In this document: positions 8,457-18,075 of the stretch, piece after piece
How positions within the stretch are numbered: position 1 is the first letter of the stretch
Layout: every line of letters begins with the position of its first letter
From: Site-B1 sp963827785
GTDB taxonomy: Bacteria > Bacteroidota > Bacteroidia > Flavobacteriales > Flavobacteriaceae
Assembly: GCA_963827785.1 (NCBI GenBank)
Contig: CAWHCT010000007.1
Span: 7,383 to 71,382 of the forward strand
Length of the DNA stretch: 64,000 bases
Reading direction: 5' to 3'
The notes under the pieces: generated by a model
What the model saw: the letters and a program-made list of their open reading frames with translations, nothing else
What the model was told of the DNA's origin: nothing
Database searches by the model: none
Program-made: the position numbers and the translations under genes

Positions 8457-9995
8457 TTAACCCAACCAGCCTTCTCTATCCAGGCTCCTGTATTGAATAG
8501 CTTCACTAAGATGCGTTCCGTTGATATCATTGACTCCTTCAAGATCGGCTATAGTCCTTGAAACCTTTAATATTCTATCATAGGCTCGGGCTGATAAATT
8601 CAATCGTTCCATTGCCGTTTTTAAAAGATTTTTTGAAGCATCATCTAGAGAACAGTATTTCCTTATTTGTTTGCTGCTCATTTGTGCATTATAGTGAATA
8701 TTTTCAAATTCTTTGAATCTTTCAGCCTGGATATCTCTTGATGCTGTAACTCGTTTTCTAATTTCTATGGAGGACTCTGACTTTCTGTCTTCTGATAATT
8801 TTTCAAATGGAACAGGTGTGACTTCTATATGAATATCTATTCTATCCAATAATGGTCCCGAAATTTTGCTTAAATATCGTTGCATTTCGGCTGGAGACGA
8901 TGTTACGGGAGCATCGGGATCATTAAAATACCCACTGGGACTGGGATTCATACTGGCAACCAACATAAAACTGCTTGGATACGTTACTGTAAATTTTGCC
9001 CTTGAAATAGTAACCTCTCTGTCTTCCAAAGGTTGTCGCATTACTTCTAATACACTGCGTTTGAATTCAGGTAATTCATCCAGAAACAGAACGCCATTAT
9101 GAGATAAAGAAATTTCTCCGGGTTGCGGATAAGCGCCACCTCCCACCAATGCAACGTCACTAATAGTATGATGTGGACTTCTAAAAGGTCTTTGAGCCAT
9201 TAATCCCGAATGTTCTTTAACCCGTCCAGCGACCGAATGAATTTTTGTTGTTTCCAAGGCTTCCTGAAGAGTCATTGGAGGCAGAATACTTGGTAATCGT
9301 TTGGCAAGCATAGTTTTGCCGGCTCCCGGAGGTCCAACCAAAATTATATTATGTCCACCTGCAGCAGCAATTTCCATGCATCGTTTTATACTTTCCTGAC
9401 CCTTGACATCTGAAAAATCGAATTCAGGATAATCTAAATTTTTATAAAATTCTTCTCTTGTATTTATAATGGTTTGTTCTAACTTTTCGCCTTTATCAAA
9501 ATAATTTATGACCTGTTCTATGTTGTCAACACCATAAACTTTGAGATCACTAACAATAGCAGCTTCTTTAGCATTTTGACTAGGTAGTATAAAACCTTTA
9601 AATCCTTCTTCTCTGGCTTTTATAGCAATTGGCAGAGCCCCTTTTATTGGTTGTAAACTCCCATCCAGTGACAATTCACCCATAATTAGAAACTCGTCTA
9701 AATTATCTGCTTTTATTTGATTGGATGCTGCCAAGATCCCAACAGCTAATGTTAAATCGTAAGCACTACCCTCCTTTCTCAAATCAGCAGGTGCCATATT
9801 AATCGTTATTTTCTTTCCAGGAATTTTAAAACCATTATTCTGCAAAGCTGCAGCTATTCTGTAGTTGCTTTCCTTAATGGCATTATCTGGCAGTCCAACA
9901 AGATGATAGCCGATTCCGTTATCAACATTGACTTCCACGGTAATTGTTGTAGCGTCTACACCAAATACTGCACTTCCGTAAACTTTTTTTAGCAT
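8457..9995 (-). CDS. YifB/ComM family Mg-chelatase-like AAA+ ATPase
   Basis: The protein has 512 residues, the usual family length. An N-terminal ChlI-like domain (ITINMAPADLRKEGSAYDL, MGELSLDGSLQPIKG) is followed by an AAA+ core with Walker A GPPGAGKT near residue 220, Walker B GVLFLDELPEF and a C-terminal Mg-chelatase domain (SARAYDRILKVSRTIADLEG). ComM proteins act as hexameric helicases in branch migration during natural transformation in Gram-negative bacteria; that role is probable here but untested. Confidence 0.95.
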   Translation of the reverse strand: MLKKVYGSAVFGVDATTITVEVNVDNGIGYHLVGLPDNAIKESNYRIAAALQNNGFKIPGKKITINMAPADLRKEGSAYDLTLAVGILAASNQIKADNLDEFLIMGELSLDGSLQPIKGALPIAIKAREEGFKGFILPSQNAKEAAIVSDLKVYGVDNIEQVINYFDKGEKLEQTIINTREEFYKNLDYPEFDFSDVKGQESIKRCMEIAAAGGHNIILVGPPGAGKTMLAKRLPSILPPMTLQEALETTKIHSVAGRVKEHSGLMAQRPFRSPHHTISDVALVGGGAYPQPGEISLSHNGVLFLDELPEFKRSVLEVMRQPLEDREVTISRAKFTVTYPSSFMLVASMNPSPSGYFNDPDAPVTSSPAEMQRYLSKISGPLLDRIDIHIEVTPVPFEKLSEDRKSESSIEIRKRVTASRDIQAERFKEFENIHYNAQMSSKQIRKYCSLDDASKNLLKTAMERLNLSARAYDRILKVSRTIADLEGVNDINGTHLSEAIQYRSLDREGWLG

Positions 9996-10031
9996 TTAAA
10001 TGAGGATTTAGCCAAAAATAATAAAATTTGA

Positions 10032-10994
10032 TTAATCAAAACTATTAATAAATTCTAAGGCTCGTTGCTCGTTATAATAAATATTGTTCTTTTCGAAAAA
10101 ACCAACATGCCCTCCATATTTTGGCATTTCAAGATAGAGATGGGAATTGGATTCTGCATTTTTAATGGGAAAACATTCCTTGGATAAGAAAGTGTCATCC
10201 TTTGCATTCAAGATTAAAGTTGGTACGGATATCCCAGACAGGAACTGAAGACTACTGCATTGTTCATAATAGTCTAAAGCATCTGTAAAACCATGGGCTC
10301 TTGAGGTGTAAACATCATCAAAATCCTGTAAGGTTCTTATTTTTTTGATTTCCTCAGTAGTAACCATATTTGGAAATTGTTCTTGTTTTGATCTTAACTT
10401 GTCGATAAGATTTTTTTTAAACATATCGGCATAAAGAAAATTCTTAAATGTATGGAGTTCAAGGCAAGATCCATATAAATGACAGGGAACCGACACCGCG
10501 ATGGCTCCTTTTATCTGCTCCGATATGTCTCTTCCTTCTCCTAAATATTTCAAAGTAACATTTCCGCCGAGGCTAAATCCATTTAAATAAATATTGGAGT
10601 ATTGTCTTGTCTGTAAAATATGTTGGATGACTTCGTCAAGATCTTCAGTTGCACCTGAATGATAGGATCCGTATTTCAAATTTGGTTCACCGCTGCAACC
10701 TCTGAAATTTATGCAGACAGCATCAAAATTATTCTTGTTGAATATTTTAGCTGTTGCTAACATATAAGGGCGTTGACCATTCCCTTCTAAACCGTGCAAA
10801 ACTATAATTATTTTATCTGTTTTATTAGTTGAATAGCTCCAGTCCAGATCAATAAAATCCTGATCTTTTAACGTAATGCGTTCTCTTTCCTGATTTACTC
10901 CACTGACTTGCCTGAAAATACCCGAATAAATTGTTGAAAATTGACCGCTTTTGAATAAGAAACTTGGTTGGTAATTTGAATTAACAAGAGGCAT
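10032..10994 (-). CDS. YheT family alpha/beta-hydrolase
   Basis: The protein has 320 residues with no signal peptide, so it is cytosolic. LHGLEGNGQRPYM forms the oxyanion-hole region, GFSLGG holds the nucleophile Ser141, NAKDD near residue 265 the acid and YGGHVGFFE near residue 295 the catalytic His, giving a complete triad. FRGCSGEPNLKYGSYHSGAT is the typical YheT segment. The physiological substrate of the family is unknown; short esters are hydrolysed by some members. It lies three bases after dsbD in the same direction. Confidence 0.92.
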   Translation of the reverse strand: MPLVNSNYQPSFLFKSGQFSTIYSGIFRQVSGVNQERERITLKDQDFIDLDWSYSTNKTDKIIIVLHGLEGNGQRPYMLATAKIFNKNNFDAVCINFRGCSGEPNLKYGSYHSGATEDLDEVIQHILQTRQYSNIYLNGFSLGGNVTLKYLGEGRDISEQIKGAIAVSVPCHLYGSCLELHTFKNFLYADMFKKNLIDKLRSKQEQFPNMVTTEEIKKIRTLQDFDDVYTSRAHGFTDALDYYEQCSSLQFLSGISVPTLILNAKDDTFLSKECFPIKNAESNSHLYLEMPKYGGHVGFFEKNNIYYNEQRALEFINSFD

Positions 10995-10997
10995 TGA

Positions 10998-12962
10998 TCA
11001 GTCCTTAAAATTCTCCAGTCCAACTTTCAACCATTCATAGTAATCATCTGCATCAGGAACATAGGCTGCAGGATAATTTAATAATTCCATATCATGGTTA
11101 AGCAAAACATAATACGGTTGTGAATTATTTTGAAAATTCAGAGTTTGTAATGTGGCCCATTTATCTCCAATAGACCTTATATTTTTTACGCTACCATTTG
11201 CTTTTAGAAATTGAAATTGCTCCTCTTTTGGTAGTTCTCTTCGATCATCAACATATAGCGAAATAATGACGAATTCTTCATTTAGCATGCCATACACTTT
11301 ATCCTTACTCCACACTTGTTCTTCCATCTTTCTGCAGTTAACGCAAGCCCAACCGGTAAAATCCAACATAATAGGTTTTCCTTGTTCTTTTGCCGCCGCT
11401 ACTCCTTCACTTAAATCCTTATAACAGTTTAGTCCTAGTGGACATTTTGATTCCTTAGCATACAAACTATAAGGTAATGGTGGAGGAAATCCACTCAAGA
11501 GCTTTAAATTGGCATAATGAGTATTTGTAAGGCCTGGAATTAAATAGATCACAAAGGCTAATACTAAAAAGGCAAATGATCCTCTACCAAAATTGATCTT
11601 CTTCAAAGGACCGTCATGAGGAAATTTTATGATACCTATTAAGTACAAAAATAAACCAAGACCAATTAGTATCCAAAGGCCAATAAATACTTCACGTTTT
11701 AAAAGTCCCCAATGCTCCACTAGGTCGGCATTTGATAAGAATTTAAGTGCTAAGGCCAATTCAATAAAACCTAAAACAACTTTTACAGTATTCAACCATC
11801 CTCCGGATTTTGGTAAGGAATTCAACCATTTCGGGAACATAGCAAACAACGAAAATGGTAAGGCTAATGCCAATCCAAATCCAGTCATACCCATAGTTAA
11901 TTGCATTGCACCAGCATCTGAGGTTAACGAGCTACCTAATAAAGTTCCTAAAATTGGTCCGGTACAGGAGAAAGAAACAATGGCTAAGGTCAATGCCATA
12001 AAAAAGACACCAATCCAACCTCCTATTTTGTTCGCTTTACTGTCCAGGGCATTGCTCCATGAAGAAGGCAGGGTCAATTCAAAATAGCCAAAGAATGAAA
12101 TGGCAAAAGCGATAAAAATGGCAAAGAAAATAATATTTAAAGTGACATTAGTGGAAATGTTATTTAGGATCTCAGGATCCAATGAATCCAGTAAATGGAA
12201 TGGCAGACTTAATAAAACATAGATAAGGAAAATAAAGAATCCATAGAGAATTGAATCTCTGATTCCCTTATTATGGTTTCCGGAACTTTTTGTGAAAAAA
12301 GAAACAGTAAGGGGTATCATAGGAAAGACACAAGGAGTTAATAAGGCTATTAAACCACCTAAAAACCCTAATAAAAATATTGAAAAATGGCTTTTTTCTT
12401 TAACTTCTTCAATCTCATATTTATCCCAACCGGTGACATCCAAGTTCAGTTTTTCAGATAAGGTCTTGCTCCTGTCATCAATTTCTGCTATTACTTCAAG
12501 ACTATCATTATCAACTAAATTAAATGTGACTATTTCACTGTCAAAAATACATAGTTCATCATCACAGGCCTGAAAGGATATCTCACTTTCTATGGCCTCT
12601 AATTCAGGATCTATTATCTCAATTCTTTGTGTAAAGGTTGCTTCTCCGTCAAAATAGGTTAGGTCCATTTCAAAAACCTTATCAAATTTAGTTATGCTTT
12701 CACTTTCAATAGCTTTTCCAATTAATTTGAATTGTTCAGTTTTTTGAATGGAATCATAAATGAATTCTGTGGGTATCGCACCTCCTTCCGGTAGATTTTG
12801 AGAATACAAATGCCAGGATTTTTGAATAGATGCTCTATATATAAGATTGTATTCTGTATCTGAAATTTTCTCAGTTTCAATAGACCATTTAACAGGTTGA
12901 ATTTGAGAAAAGGAATTATAAAATGATAAAAATGCAATTAAAACAACTAAAAAATGCTTCAT
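10998..12962 (-). CDS. dsbD: Thiol:disulfide interchange protein DsbD
   Basis: DsbD carries reducing equivalents from cytosolic thioredoxin across the inner membrane to periplasmic thiol proteins. The 654 residues show an N-terminal signal and DsbD-alpha domain (KSWHLYSQNLPEGGAIPTEF), a central domain of about eight membrane helices holding the paired cysteines in LTPCVFPMIPLTVSFF and FSCTGPILG, and a C-terminal thioredoxin-like domain with CVNC in GWACVNCRKMEE. All redox cysteine pairs are present. Its start overlaps the tilS stop by four bases (ATGA). Confidence 0.95.
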   Translation of the reverse strand: MKHFLVVLIAFLSFYNSFSQIQPVKWSIETEKISDTEYNLIYRASIQKSWHLYSQNLPEGGAIPTEFIYDSIQKTEQFKLIGKAIESESITKFDKVFEMDLTYFDGEATFTQRIEIIDPELEAIESEISFQACDDELCIFDSEIVTFNLVDNDSLEVIAEIDDRSKTLSEKLNLDVTGWDKYEIEEVKEKSHFSIFLLGFLGGLIALLTPCVFPMIPLTVSFFTKSSGNHNKGIRDSILYGFFIFLIYVLLSLPFHLLDSLDPEILNNISTNVTLNIIFFAIFIAFAISFFGYFELTLPSSWSNALDSKANKIGGWIGVFFMALTLAIVSFSCTGPILGTLLGSSLTSDAGAMQLTMGMTGFGLALALPFSLFAMFPKWLNSLPKSGGWLNTVKVVLGFIELALALKFLSNADLVEHWGLLKREVFIGLWILIGLGLFLYLIGIIKFPHDGPLKKINFGRGSFAFLVLAFVIYLIPGLTNTHYANLKLLSGFPPPLPYSLYAKESKCPLGLNCYKDLSEGVAAAKEQGKPIMLDFTGWACVNCRKMEEQVWSKDKVYGMLNEEFVIISLYVDDRRELPKEEQFQFLKANGSVKNIRSIGDKWATLQTLNFQNNSQPYYVLLNHDMELLNYPAAYVPDADDYYEWLKVGLENFKD

Positions 12963-14272
12963 TCTTTTAAGGTTATTTTTAAAATATTTTTGGTATTCTC
13001 TGTTACTTTATATCGTTCGTCTAACCGTTGATTTACGACCCAAACCACATCATTATTTGTGCATAGTAACCAGGAATTCTCTTTGGCGACCAAAGATAGT
13101 TTTTCATCTTTAAAAAACTTGCTCAATTTCTTTTTTCCTTTCATACCAAAAGGGTAAAAATAATCACCTTCTTTCCATTTCCTGAGTATTAGTGGGAACT
13201 TTAACAAATCTTTATCTAGAAATGCTACTGATTTGATTGATTTGTTGATTTGTTGGCTTGTTTCAATATATAAAATTCCAATTGGTGTTACAACTCGATC
13301 ATCTGTTTGAGAAATAGAAATGGATTCTAAAACAATCGAATTGTTTTCTGTCAAGATCAATACATTTCGATCTTTTAGTAAACGATGTGTCTTTGAATAT
13401 ACTTTTTTCCCGGATTGTGCATCCAATAAATTTAGAACATCATCCCATTCTGTAAATCCATAATCATTTAATAATTCATACAAATAGGCCTTTGGGCATG
13501 ATAATTCAAGAATGTTACTTATATCAAAATGAATTTCTGCATCATTAATTTCTTTTATAATTACTTCAGATATATCATCAATTCTATCGTCAATAATTGT
13601 TTTAGAATCTTGTAAAAAATCTTGAGATTTAATAAAATTCTGAACAAACATAGGGTTGATTTCCTTTAGCTTCGGAATAACTTCCAATCGTAACTTATTT
13701 CTCAGATATTTTGTAGAAGCATTACTGCTATCTTCTCTCCAATGAAATTTATTTGCTTTGGCATAAACTTCGATTTCTTCCCTTGAAAATGGCAATAATG
13801 GACGAACAATTTTATTATTGATCTCAGGAATTCCAATTAATCCTTCAAGTCCGGTTCCTCTTGACAGATTAATCAAAAAGGTTTCCAGATTATCATCAGC
13901 TTGATGTGCTGTTAAAATGTAGTCATATTTTAGTTGATCTGCCAATTCATTAAACCAATTATATCTTAATTCGCGGGCCGCCATTTGAATTGAAACCTTG
14001 TTTTGATCGGCATAATTCTCAGTATCAAAACTTTCAATAAACACCTCCACATCCATATTTTCTGCTAGGTTTAAAACAAATTCTTCATCACGGTCGCTTT
14101 CTTTACTTCTTAAATTAAAATTGCAATGTACCAGGGCAAAATTCAGCTTTAATTTGTGGCATAAATGTGTTAAAACAACACTGTCAATTCCTCCTGAAAC
14201 GGCAATAAGTAATTTACTCTCATTTAAAAATGAAAGCTTCTTATGTACATGATTTTTGAACTGATGAAACAT
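12959..14272 (-). CDS. tilS: tRNA(Ile)-lysidine synthetase
   Basis: TilS modifies the CAU-anticodon tRNA-Ile with lysidine so that it reads AUA codons, an essential step. The 437 residues contain the PP-loop SGGIDS at 26-31, the following HCNFNLR segment, AHQADDNLETFLINLSRGTGLEGL and a C-terminal TilS domain (RKWKEGDYFYPFGMKGKKKLSKFF). It is the first gene of the minus-strand run tilS-dsbD-yheT-yifB-DUF2891. The 103-base gap to the left-facing start is shared with the divergent gene at 14400. Confidence 0.96.
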   Translation of the reverse strand: MFHQFKNHVHKKLSFLNESKLLIAVSGGIDSVVLTHLCHKLKLNFALVHCNFNLRSKESDRDEEFVLNLAENMDVEVFIESFDTENYADQNKVSIQMAARELRYNWFNELADQLKYDYILTAHQADDNLETFLINLSRGTGLEGLIGIPEINNKIVRPLLPFSREEIEVYAKANKFHWREDSSNASTKYLRNKLRLEVIPKLKEINPMFVQNFIKSQDFLQDSKTIIDDRIDDISEVIIKEINDAEIHFDISNILELSCPKAYLYELLNDYGFTEWDDVLNLLDAQSGKKVYSKTHRLLKDRNVLILTENNSIVLESISISQTDDRVVTPIGILYIETSQQINKSIKSVAFLDKDLLKFPLILRKWKEGDYFYPFGMKGKKKLSKFFKDEKLSLVAKENSWLLCTNNDVVWVVNQRLDERYKVTENTKNILKITLKE

Positions 14273-14399
14273 GCTGTAAATATACGACTTTGTATATGGT
14301 ATACAATTGCCAAAAAATCATTGCATGTTATGATTTTTATCATATTATGATATCCAGTATTTAGTAACTTTAGAATTGATAATGATAAATTTTTTGATT

Positions 14400-15089
14400 A
14401 TGAGTACGCTAGATAAAATAAACGCGAAAGAGACAAAATCGGCATTTGATAAAAAAGTCTTATCGGTAATTCAACATTTACACCCTTATGTAAAACATAG
14501 GTTATATATTGCAGAATCCACCCGGATTTTACCCAAAAATATGTACTTCTCTAATGGTATTATAGATGATGGTATTGTCAAACTATATGAAAAGGGTTAC
14601 GATATTGATACCAGTGCAATGGAGATCAAATTAAAACTATTTAAAATCATTGATAGAGATCTTGATGAACTGTTTAAAAATGAATCCTTTCATAAAAATA
14701 CCATAAGTACAAGCATCATTCTCGAAGAGGAATTGGAAAAATTAAAAGAGGATTATACTGTAGATGCCGACCTGGATCTGGTTTTGAATACAGAACTAAG
14801 TGATATTTCCTATATGCAGGATAATGGAGAGCATGTTTTTGTTTATGATGACAGTGATTCGAGTGTTCTAAATGCCTTTGAAGTTAAAGACATGTCTTCA
14901 ATAAAATCAAAAAATCTTTTAGGTGGTTTGTACCGATGGTTACCAATAATGGCAGCTGACATAATTGACCTTTATGCTTTTGGGAAATTAAGCTTTGAGG
15001 AAATAGCTAAGGTGAAACACATTAGTGTAGAACATGTAGAGAAAATATTTATTGCAGTTAAAAAAAGTTTCAGGAATCATTTAGGATGA
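14400..15089 (+). CDS. Conserved flavobacterial protein with sigma-region-4-like C-terminus
   Basis: The protein has 229 residues from the ATG at 14400 (MSTLDKINAKETKSAF); an in-frame start eight codons earlier adds a hydrophobic-poor leader and is less likely. No signal peptide is present. The C-terminal 45 residues (IIDLYAFGKLSFEEIAKVKH... HVEKIFIAVKKSFRNHL) have the spacing of a sigma-70 region 4 helix-turn-helix, and the N-terminal half (HLHPYVKHRLYIAEST) is helical and weakly sigma-like. It could be a divergent sigma factor or a relic of one. Homologues without a name exist in flavobacteria to my knowledge. Function unassigned. Confidence 0.6.
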   Translation: MSTLDKINAKETKSAFDKKVLSVIQHLHPYVKHRLYIAESTRILPKNMYFSNGIIDDGIVKLYEKGYDIDTSAMEIKLKLFKIIDRDLDELFKNESFHKNTISTSIILEEELEKLKEDYTVDADLDLVLNTELSDISYMQDNGEHVFVYDDSDSSVLNAFEVKDMSSIKSKNLLGGLYRWLPIMAADIIDLYAFGKLSFEEIAKVKHISVEHVEKIFIAVKKSFRNHLG

Positions 15090-15118
15090 CCAAATTATGA
15101 CTTAGGAATGTTGATTTA

Positions 15119-15233
15119 TGATTGAGAATGAATACTGATTATACTCACAAAAGTGCAGAAACTTAAATTTGATGAAGCGGATAAAGTATATTATTTCCTC
15201 TATTATTAGGTGACTGAGACTGAACACTGATTA
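15119..15233. repeat. Two imperfect 23-bp direct repeats
   Basis: Two 23-base segments at 15119-15141 and 15211-15233 agree at 20 positions and share the core ACTGATTA. The second copy ends exactly in the pabB stop codon. The 141-base gap holds no other feature that I can see. Confidence 0.6.
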
Positions 15234-16532
15234 CTTTTCCAATGCTTCTCGCATTGCCTTGGCTTTAATGAGACATTCCTCATATTCCTTAAGGGGGTCA
15301 CTTTTGGCTGTTATAGCACTCCCAACAGAATAAGAGACATACTTATTGGTTTGATTGTATAAGATACTTCTAATGATGACATTGAAGTCGAAATTTCCCT
15401 TTGGAGAAATATAACCAACTGCACCAGAGTACAAACCCCTTTTGGTCTCTTCTAATTCCTCAATTATTTTCATTGCTGATATTTTGGGAGCACCAGTCAT
15501 ACTGCCCATTGGGAAGGTAGTTTTAATCACATCAACCAAGTGAATATCTTTTCTAACTTTAGAGACGACTGTAGATATCATTTGATGTACTTGATTAAAG
15601 GTATAAACCTTACACAATTCTTTCACTTTAACCGATCCTTTTTTGGATGTTTTTGCCAAGTCATTTCTTACCAGATCAACGATCATGATATTTTCACTTC
15701 TTTCTTTTTGGTCGATTGATAATTTTTTTACCAACTCACGGTCTTTGGCAATATCAGAATCTCTTTTAGCTGTTCCTTTAATAGGTTGAGAAATAATTGT
15801 TCTTCCTTTTTTTTGAAGGTATCTTTCAGGTGAAGCACTAAATAAATACTTGTCATACAATTTCAAAAAAGTGGCAAATGGAGGTTTCGATATTTTATTT
15901 AAATGTTGATAGGTTTCCGTTGGATCTATCAATACATCTTCTGAATAAAACTCCTGGCAAAAATTAGCTTCATAAATATCACCTCGATGAATATGCGATA
16001 ACATCTTATCAATTTTTTCAAAATATTCATCTTTATGGATTCTTAATTTTATTTTTATTGCCTCTTTTTCCGGATTGACAGATTTAGCAGTTGGAATTAT
16101 TAAATTCGAAATGTTGTCTAAATCCTTTTTTACATCATCCTCTACAACTTTTAAAAATTTGGTTGTGACTTTATTCCCTTTAATAAAAAAGAGTTTTTTA
16201 GGTTGAAAGAAATAGAGATCCGGAAAGTTTAATCCGTCATAATTTTTGGATTCAAGATCTTCAATATCATTTTTCAGGTCGTATGTCAGATACCCAAAAA
16301 TCCAGTCGTTGGTTGTAGATTGATACTCTTTCAGTTTATCAAAAGCTTCATGATAATCTGTTTGAATACATGTAAAAGCATCTACTGCAAGAACAGCATC
16401 GTATTTGGAATATTTTTGATGGTAATCATTGGAGTCTAACCAAACAATATCGTCAAATTGCTGACTCCAAACCAGAAGTCTTTCCTTAAAATCTGATATA
16501 TCCTCTATGTGTTTAGATTGCTTTGTTCTCAC
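15231..16532 (-). CDS. pabB: Aminodeoxychorismate synthase component I
   Basis: PabB converts chorismate to 4-amino-4-deoxychorismate with ammonia from PabA, the first step to p-aminobenzoate and folate. The chorismate-binding domain is complete: PIKGTAKR carries the Lys that separates PabB from anthranilate synthase (PIAGT), and IVDLVRNDLAKTSKKGSVKV, TFPMGSMTGAPKISAM and YSGAVGYISPKGNFDFNVIIR follow. The frame is open to a TTG at 16553, but I start it at the GTG at 16532, which gives about 434 residues and an N-terminus without extra hydrophobic residues. No pabA is adjacent. Confidence 0.9.
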   Translation of the reverse strand: MRTKQSKHIEDISDFKERLLVWSQQFDDIVWLDSNDYHQKYSKYDAVLAVDAFTCIQTDYHEAFDKLKEYQSTTNDWIFGYLTYDLKNDIEDLESKNYDGLNFPDLYFFQPKKLFFIKGNKVTTKFLKVVEDDVKKDLDNISNLIIPTAKSVNPEKEAIKIKLRIHKDEYFEKIDKMLSHIHRGDIYEANFCQEFYSEDVLIDPTETYQHLNKISKPPFATFLKLYDKYLFSASPERYLQKKGRTIISQPIKGTAKRDSDIAKDRELVKKLSIDQKERSENIMIVDLVRNDLAKTSKKGSVKVKELCKVYTFNQVHQMISTVVSKVRKDIHLVDVIKTTFPMGSMTGAPKISAMKIIEELEETKRGLYSGAVGYISPKGNFDFNVIIRSILYNQTNKYVSYSVGSAITAKSDPLKEYEECLIKAKAMREALEK

Positions 16533-16665
16533 GAAAAAAATAGTTGGAAGCAAAGTACCGAAATTAAATATTGATTTGAAACTTTAGACATCCTATAAAT
16601 CAAAGGGGCATCAAACTGCAAATGAAAAGATTCTTTCCTCCGCAGGAATGACAATTTTATTAATT

Positions 16666-16673
16666 TATCTTTG
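16666..16673 (+). promoter_or_regulatory. Promoter -7 element (TAnnTTTG) for the DEAD-box helicase
   Basis: TATCTTTG matches the -7 consensus 25 bases before the GTG at 16698. A TTG further upstream at 16671, which would extend the frame, lies inside this element and so cannot be the start if the promoter is real. Confidence 0.5.
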
Positions 16674-16697
16674 CCCAATAGAAAAAAAATAAAATTA

Positions 16698-18050
16698 GTG
16701 CACTTTAAAGATTTAAATTTATCGAAACAACTCCTCAACGCCTTAGAAGATTTAGGGTTTGATACTCCGACTCCAATTCAGGAGCAATCCTTTAATGTTG
16801 TAAGTTCGGGAAAGGATGTTGTTGGTATTGCACAGACAGGTACCGGTAAAACTTTTGCTTACATGATGCCCATATTAAGAAATCTGGCCTTCTCTACTCA
16901 AGAGAATCCGCGAGTTTTAATCTTAGTACCTACGAGGGAATTGGTCATTCAAGTTGTTGAAGAGATAGAAAAATTAGCAAAATATATTAATGTTAGAGTT
17001 TTAGGGGTTTATGGTGGCGTCAATATCAATACACAGAAACAGGCAGTAGCCCAGGGACTGGACATTTTGGTAGCTACACCGGGAAGATTATATGATCTGG
17101 CTGTAAGCAGAACACTCAAGTTAAAATCGATTCAAAAACTTGTGATAGATGAAGTTGATGTGATGTTAGATTTGGGATTTAGGCATCAGATTGTAAACAT
17201 TTTTGATATCATCCCTGAACGCAGACAGAATATCATGTTTTCGGCAACTATGACCGAAGATGTCGATGAATTGATCACCGATTTCTTCATTGATCCTGAG
17301 AGAGTTTCAGTTGCGGTTTCGGGAACACCTTTGGATAATATAGAACAGGAACGATACGATGTGCCTAATTTTTATACGAAAGTAAATTTGCTAGAACATT
17401 TATTAAATGACACTGATACATTCAACAAGGTTTTGATCTTTGTGGCTTATAAAAAAATGGCTGATCGATTGTTTGAAAAACTGGCCGAAACATTCAATGA
17501 TGAATTGTGTGTGATACATTCCAATAAAACTCAAAACTACAGGCTACGCAGTATTGAGCAATTTAGAACTGGTCATAACCGAATATTAGTAGCTACTGAT
17601 GTGATGGCTCGTGGTTTGGATATTGATAACATTTCTCATGTCATTAATTTTGACACACCAAAATTCCCTGAAAATTATATGCATCGAATTGGCAGAACCG
17701 GTCGAGCAGAACGTGAAGGGAAATCCATTTTGTTCTCTACTGAAAACGAACAGGGATATGTTGAAGCCATAGAGAGCCTGATGCAAATGGAAATTTCACT
17801 GACTGAAATTCCTGAATCTGTTGAAATATCTAAAGAATTAATAGAGGAAGAACGACCACAAATTAAAGAACGTTATAATCCTTTAAAACGACGTGATGAG
17901 GACGCTCCGGGACCAGCATTTCATGACAAAGCCGAAAAGAACTTAAAAGAAAACTTAGGTGGCAGTTACAGACGTGAAATAGCTAAGAAATACAAAAAAC
18001 CTAAAACACGAGGAGACAAAAATTATAATAAAAGGAATAAAAGAAAATAG
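16698..18050 (+). CDS. DEAD-box ATP-dependent RNA helicase
   Basis: The protein has about 450 residues. Motifs in order: Q motif (FDTPTPIQEQSF), Walker A AQTGTGKT, PTRELV, GG and TPGR, motif II as DEVD rather than DEAD, SAT, VATDVMARGLDI and HRIGRTGR. A basic tail (KKYKKPKTRGDKNYNKRNKRK) probably binds RNA. Family members act in ribosome assembly and mRNA turnover, often at low temperature. I choose the GTG at 16698 because a TAnnTTTG element covers the upstream TTG and because the resulting N-terminus (HFKDLNLSKQLLNAL) is the one expected for the family. Confidence 0.93.
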   Translation: MHFKDLNLSKQLLNALEDLGFDTPTPIQEQSFNVVSSGKDVVGIAQTGTGKTFAYMMPILRNLAFSTQENPRVLILVPTRELVIQVVEEIEKLAKYINVRVLGVYGGVNINTQKQAVAQGLDILVATPGRLYDLAVSRTLKLKSIQKLVIDEVDVMLDLGFRHQIVNIFDIIPERRQNIMFSATMTEDVDELITDFFIDPERVSVAVSGTPLDNIEQERYDVPNFYTKVNLLEHLLNDTDTFNKVLIFVAYKKMADRLFEKLAETFNDELCVIHSNKTQNYRLRSIEQFRTGHNRILVATDVMARGLDIDNISHVINFDTPKFPENYMHRIGRTGRAEREGKSILFSTENEQGYVEAIESLMQMEISLTEIPESVEISKELIEEERPQIKERYNPLKRRDEDAPGPAFHDKAEKNLKENLGGSYRREIAKKYKKPKTRGDKNYNKRNKRK

Positions 18051-18075
18051 ACCGAACTAATAATTCTTAAATTAA

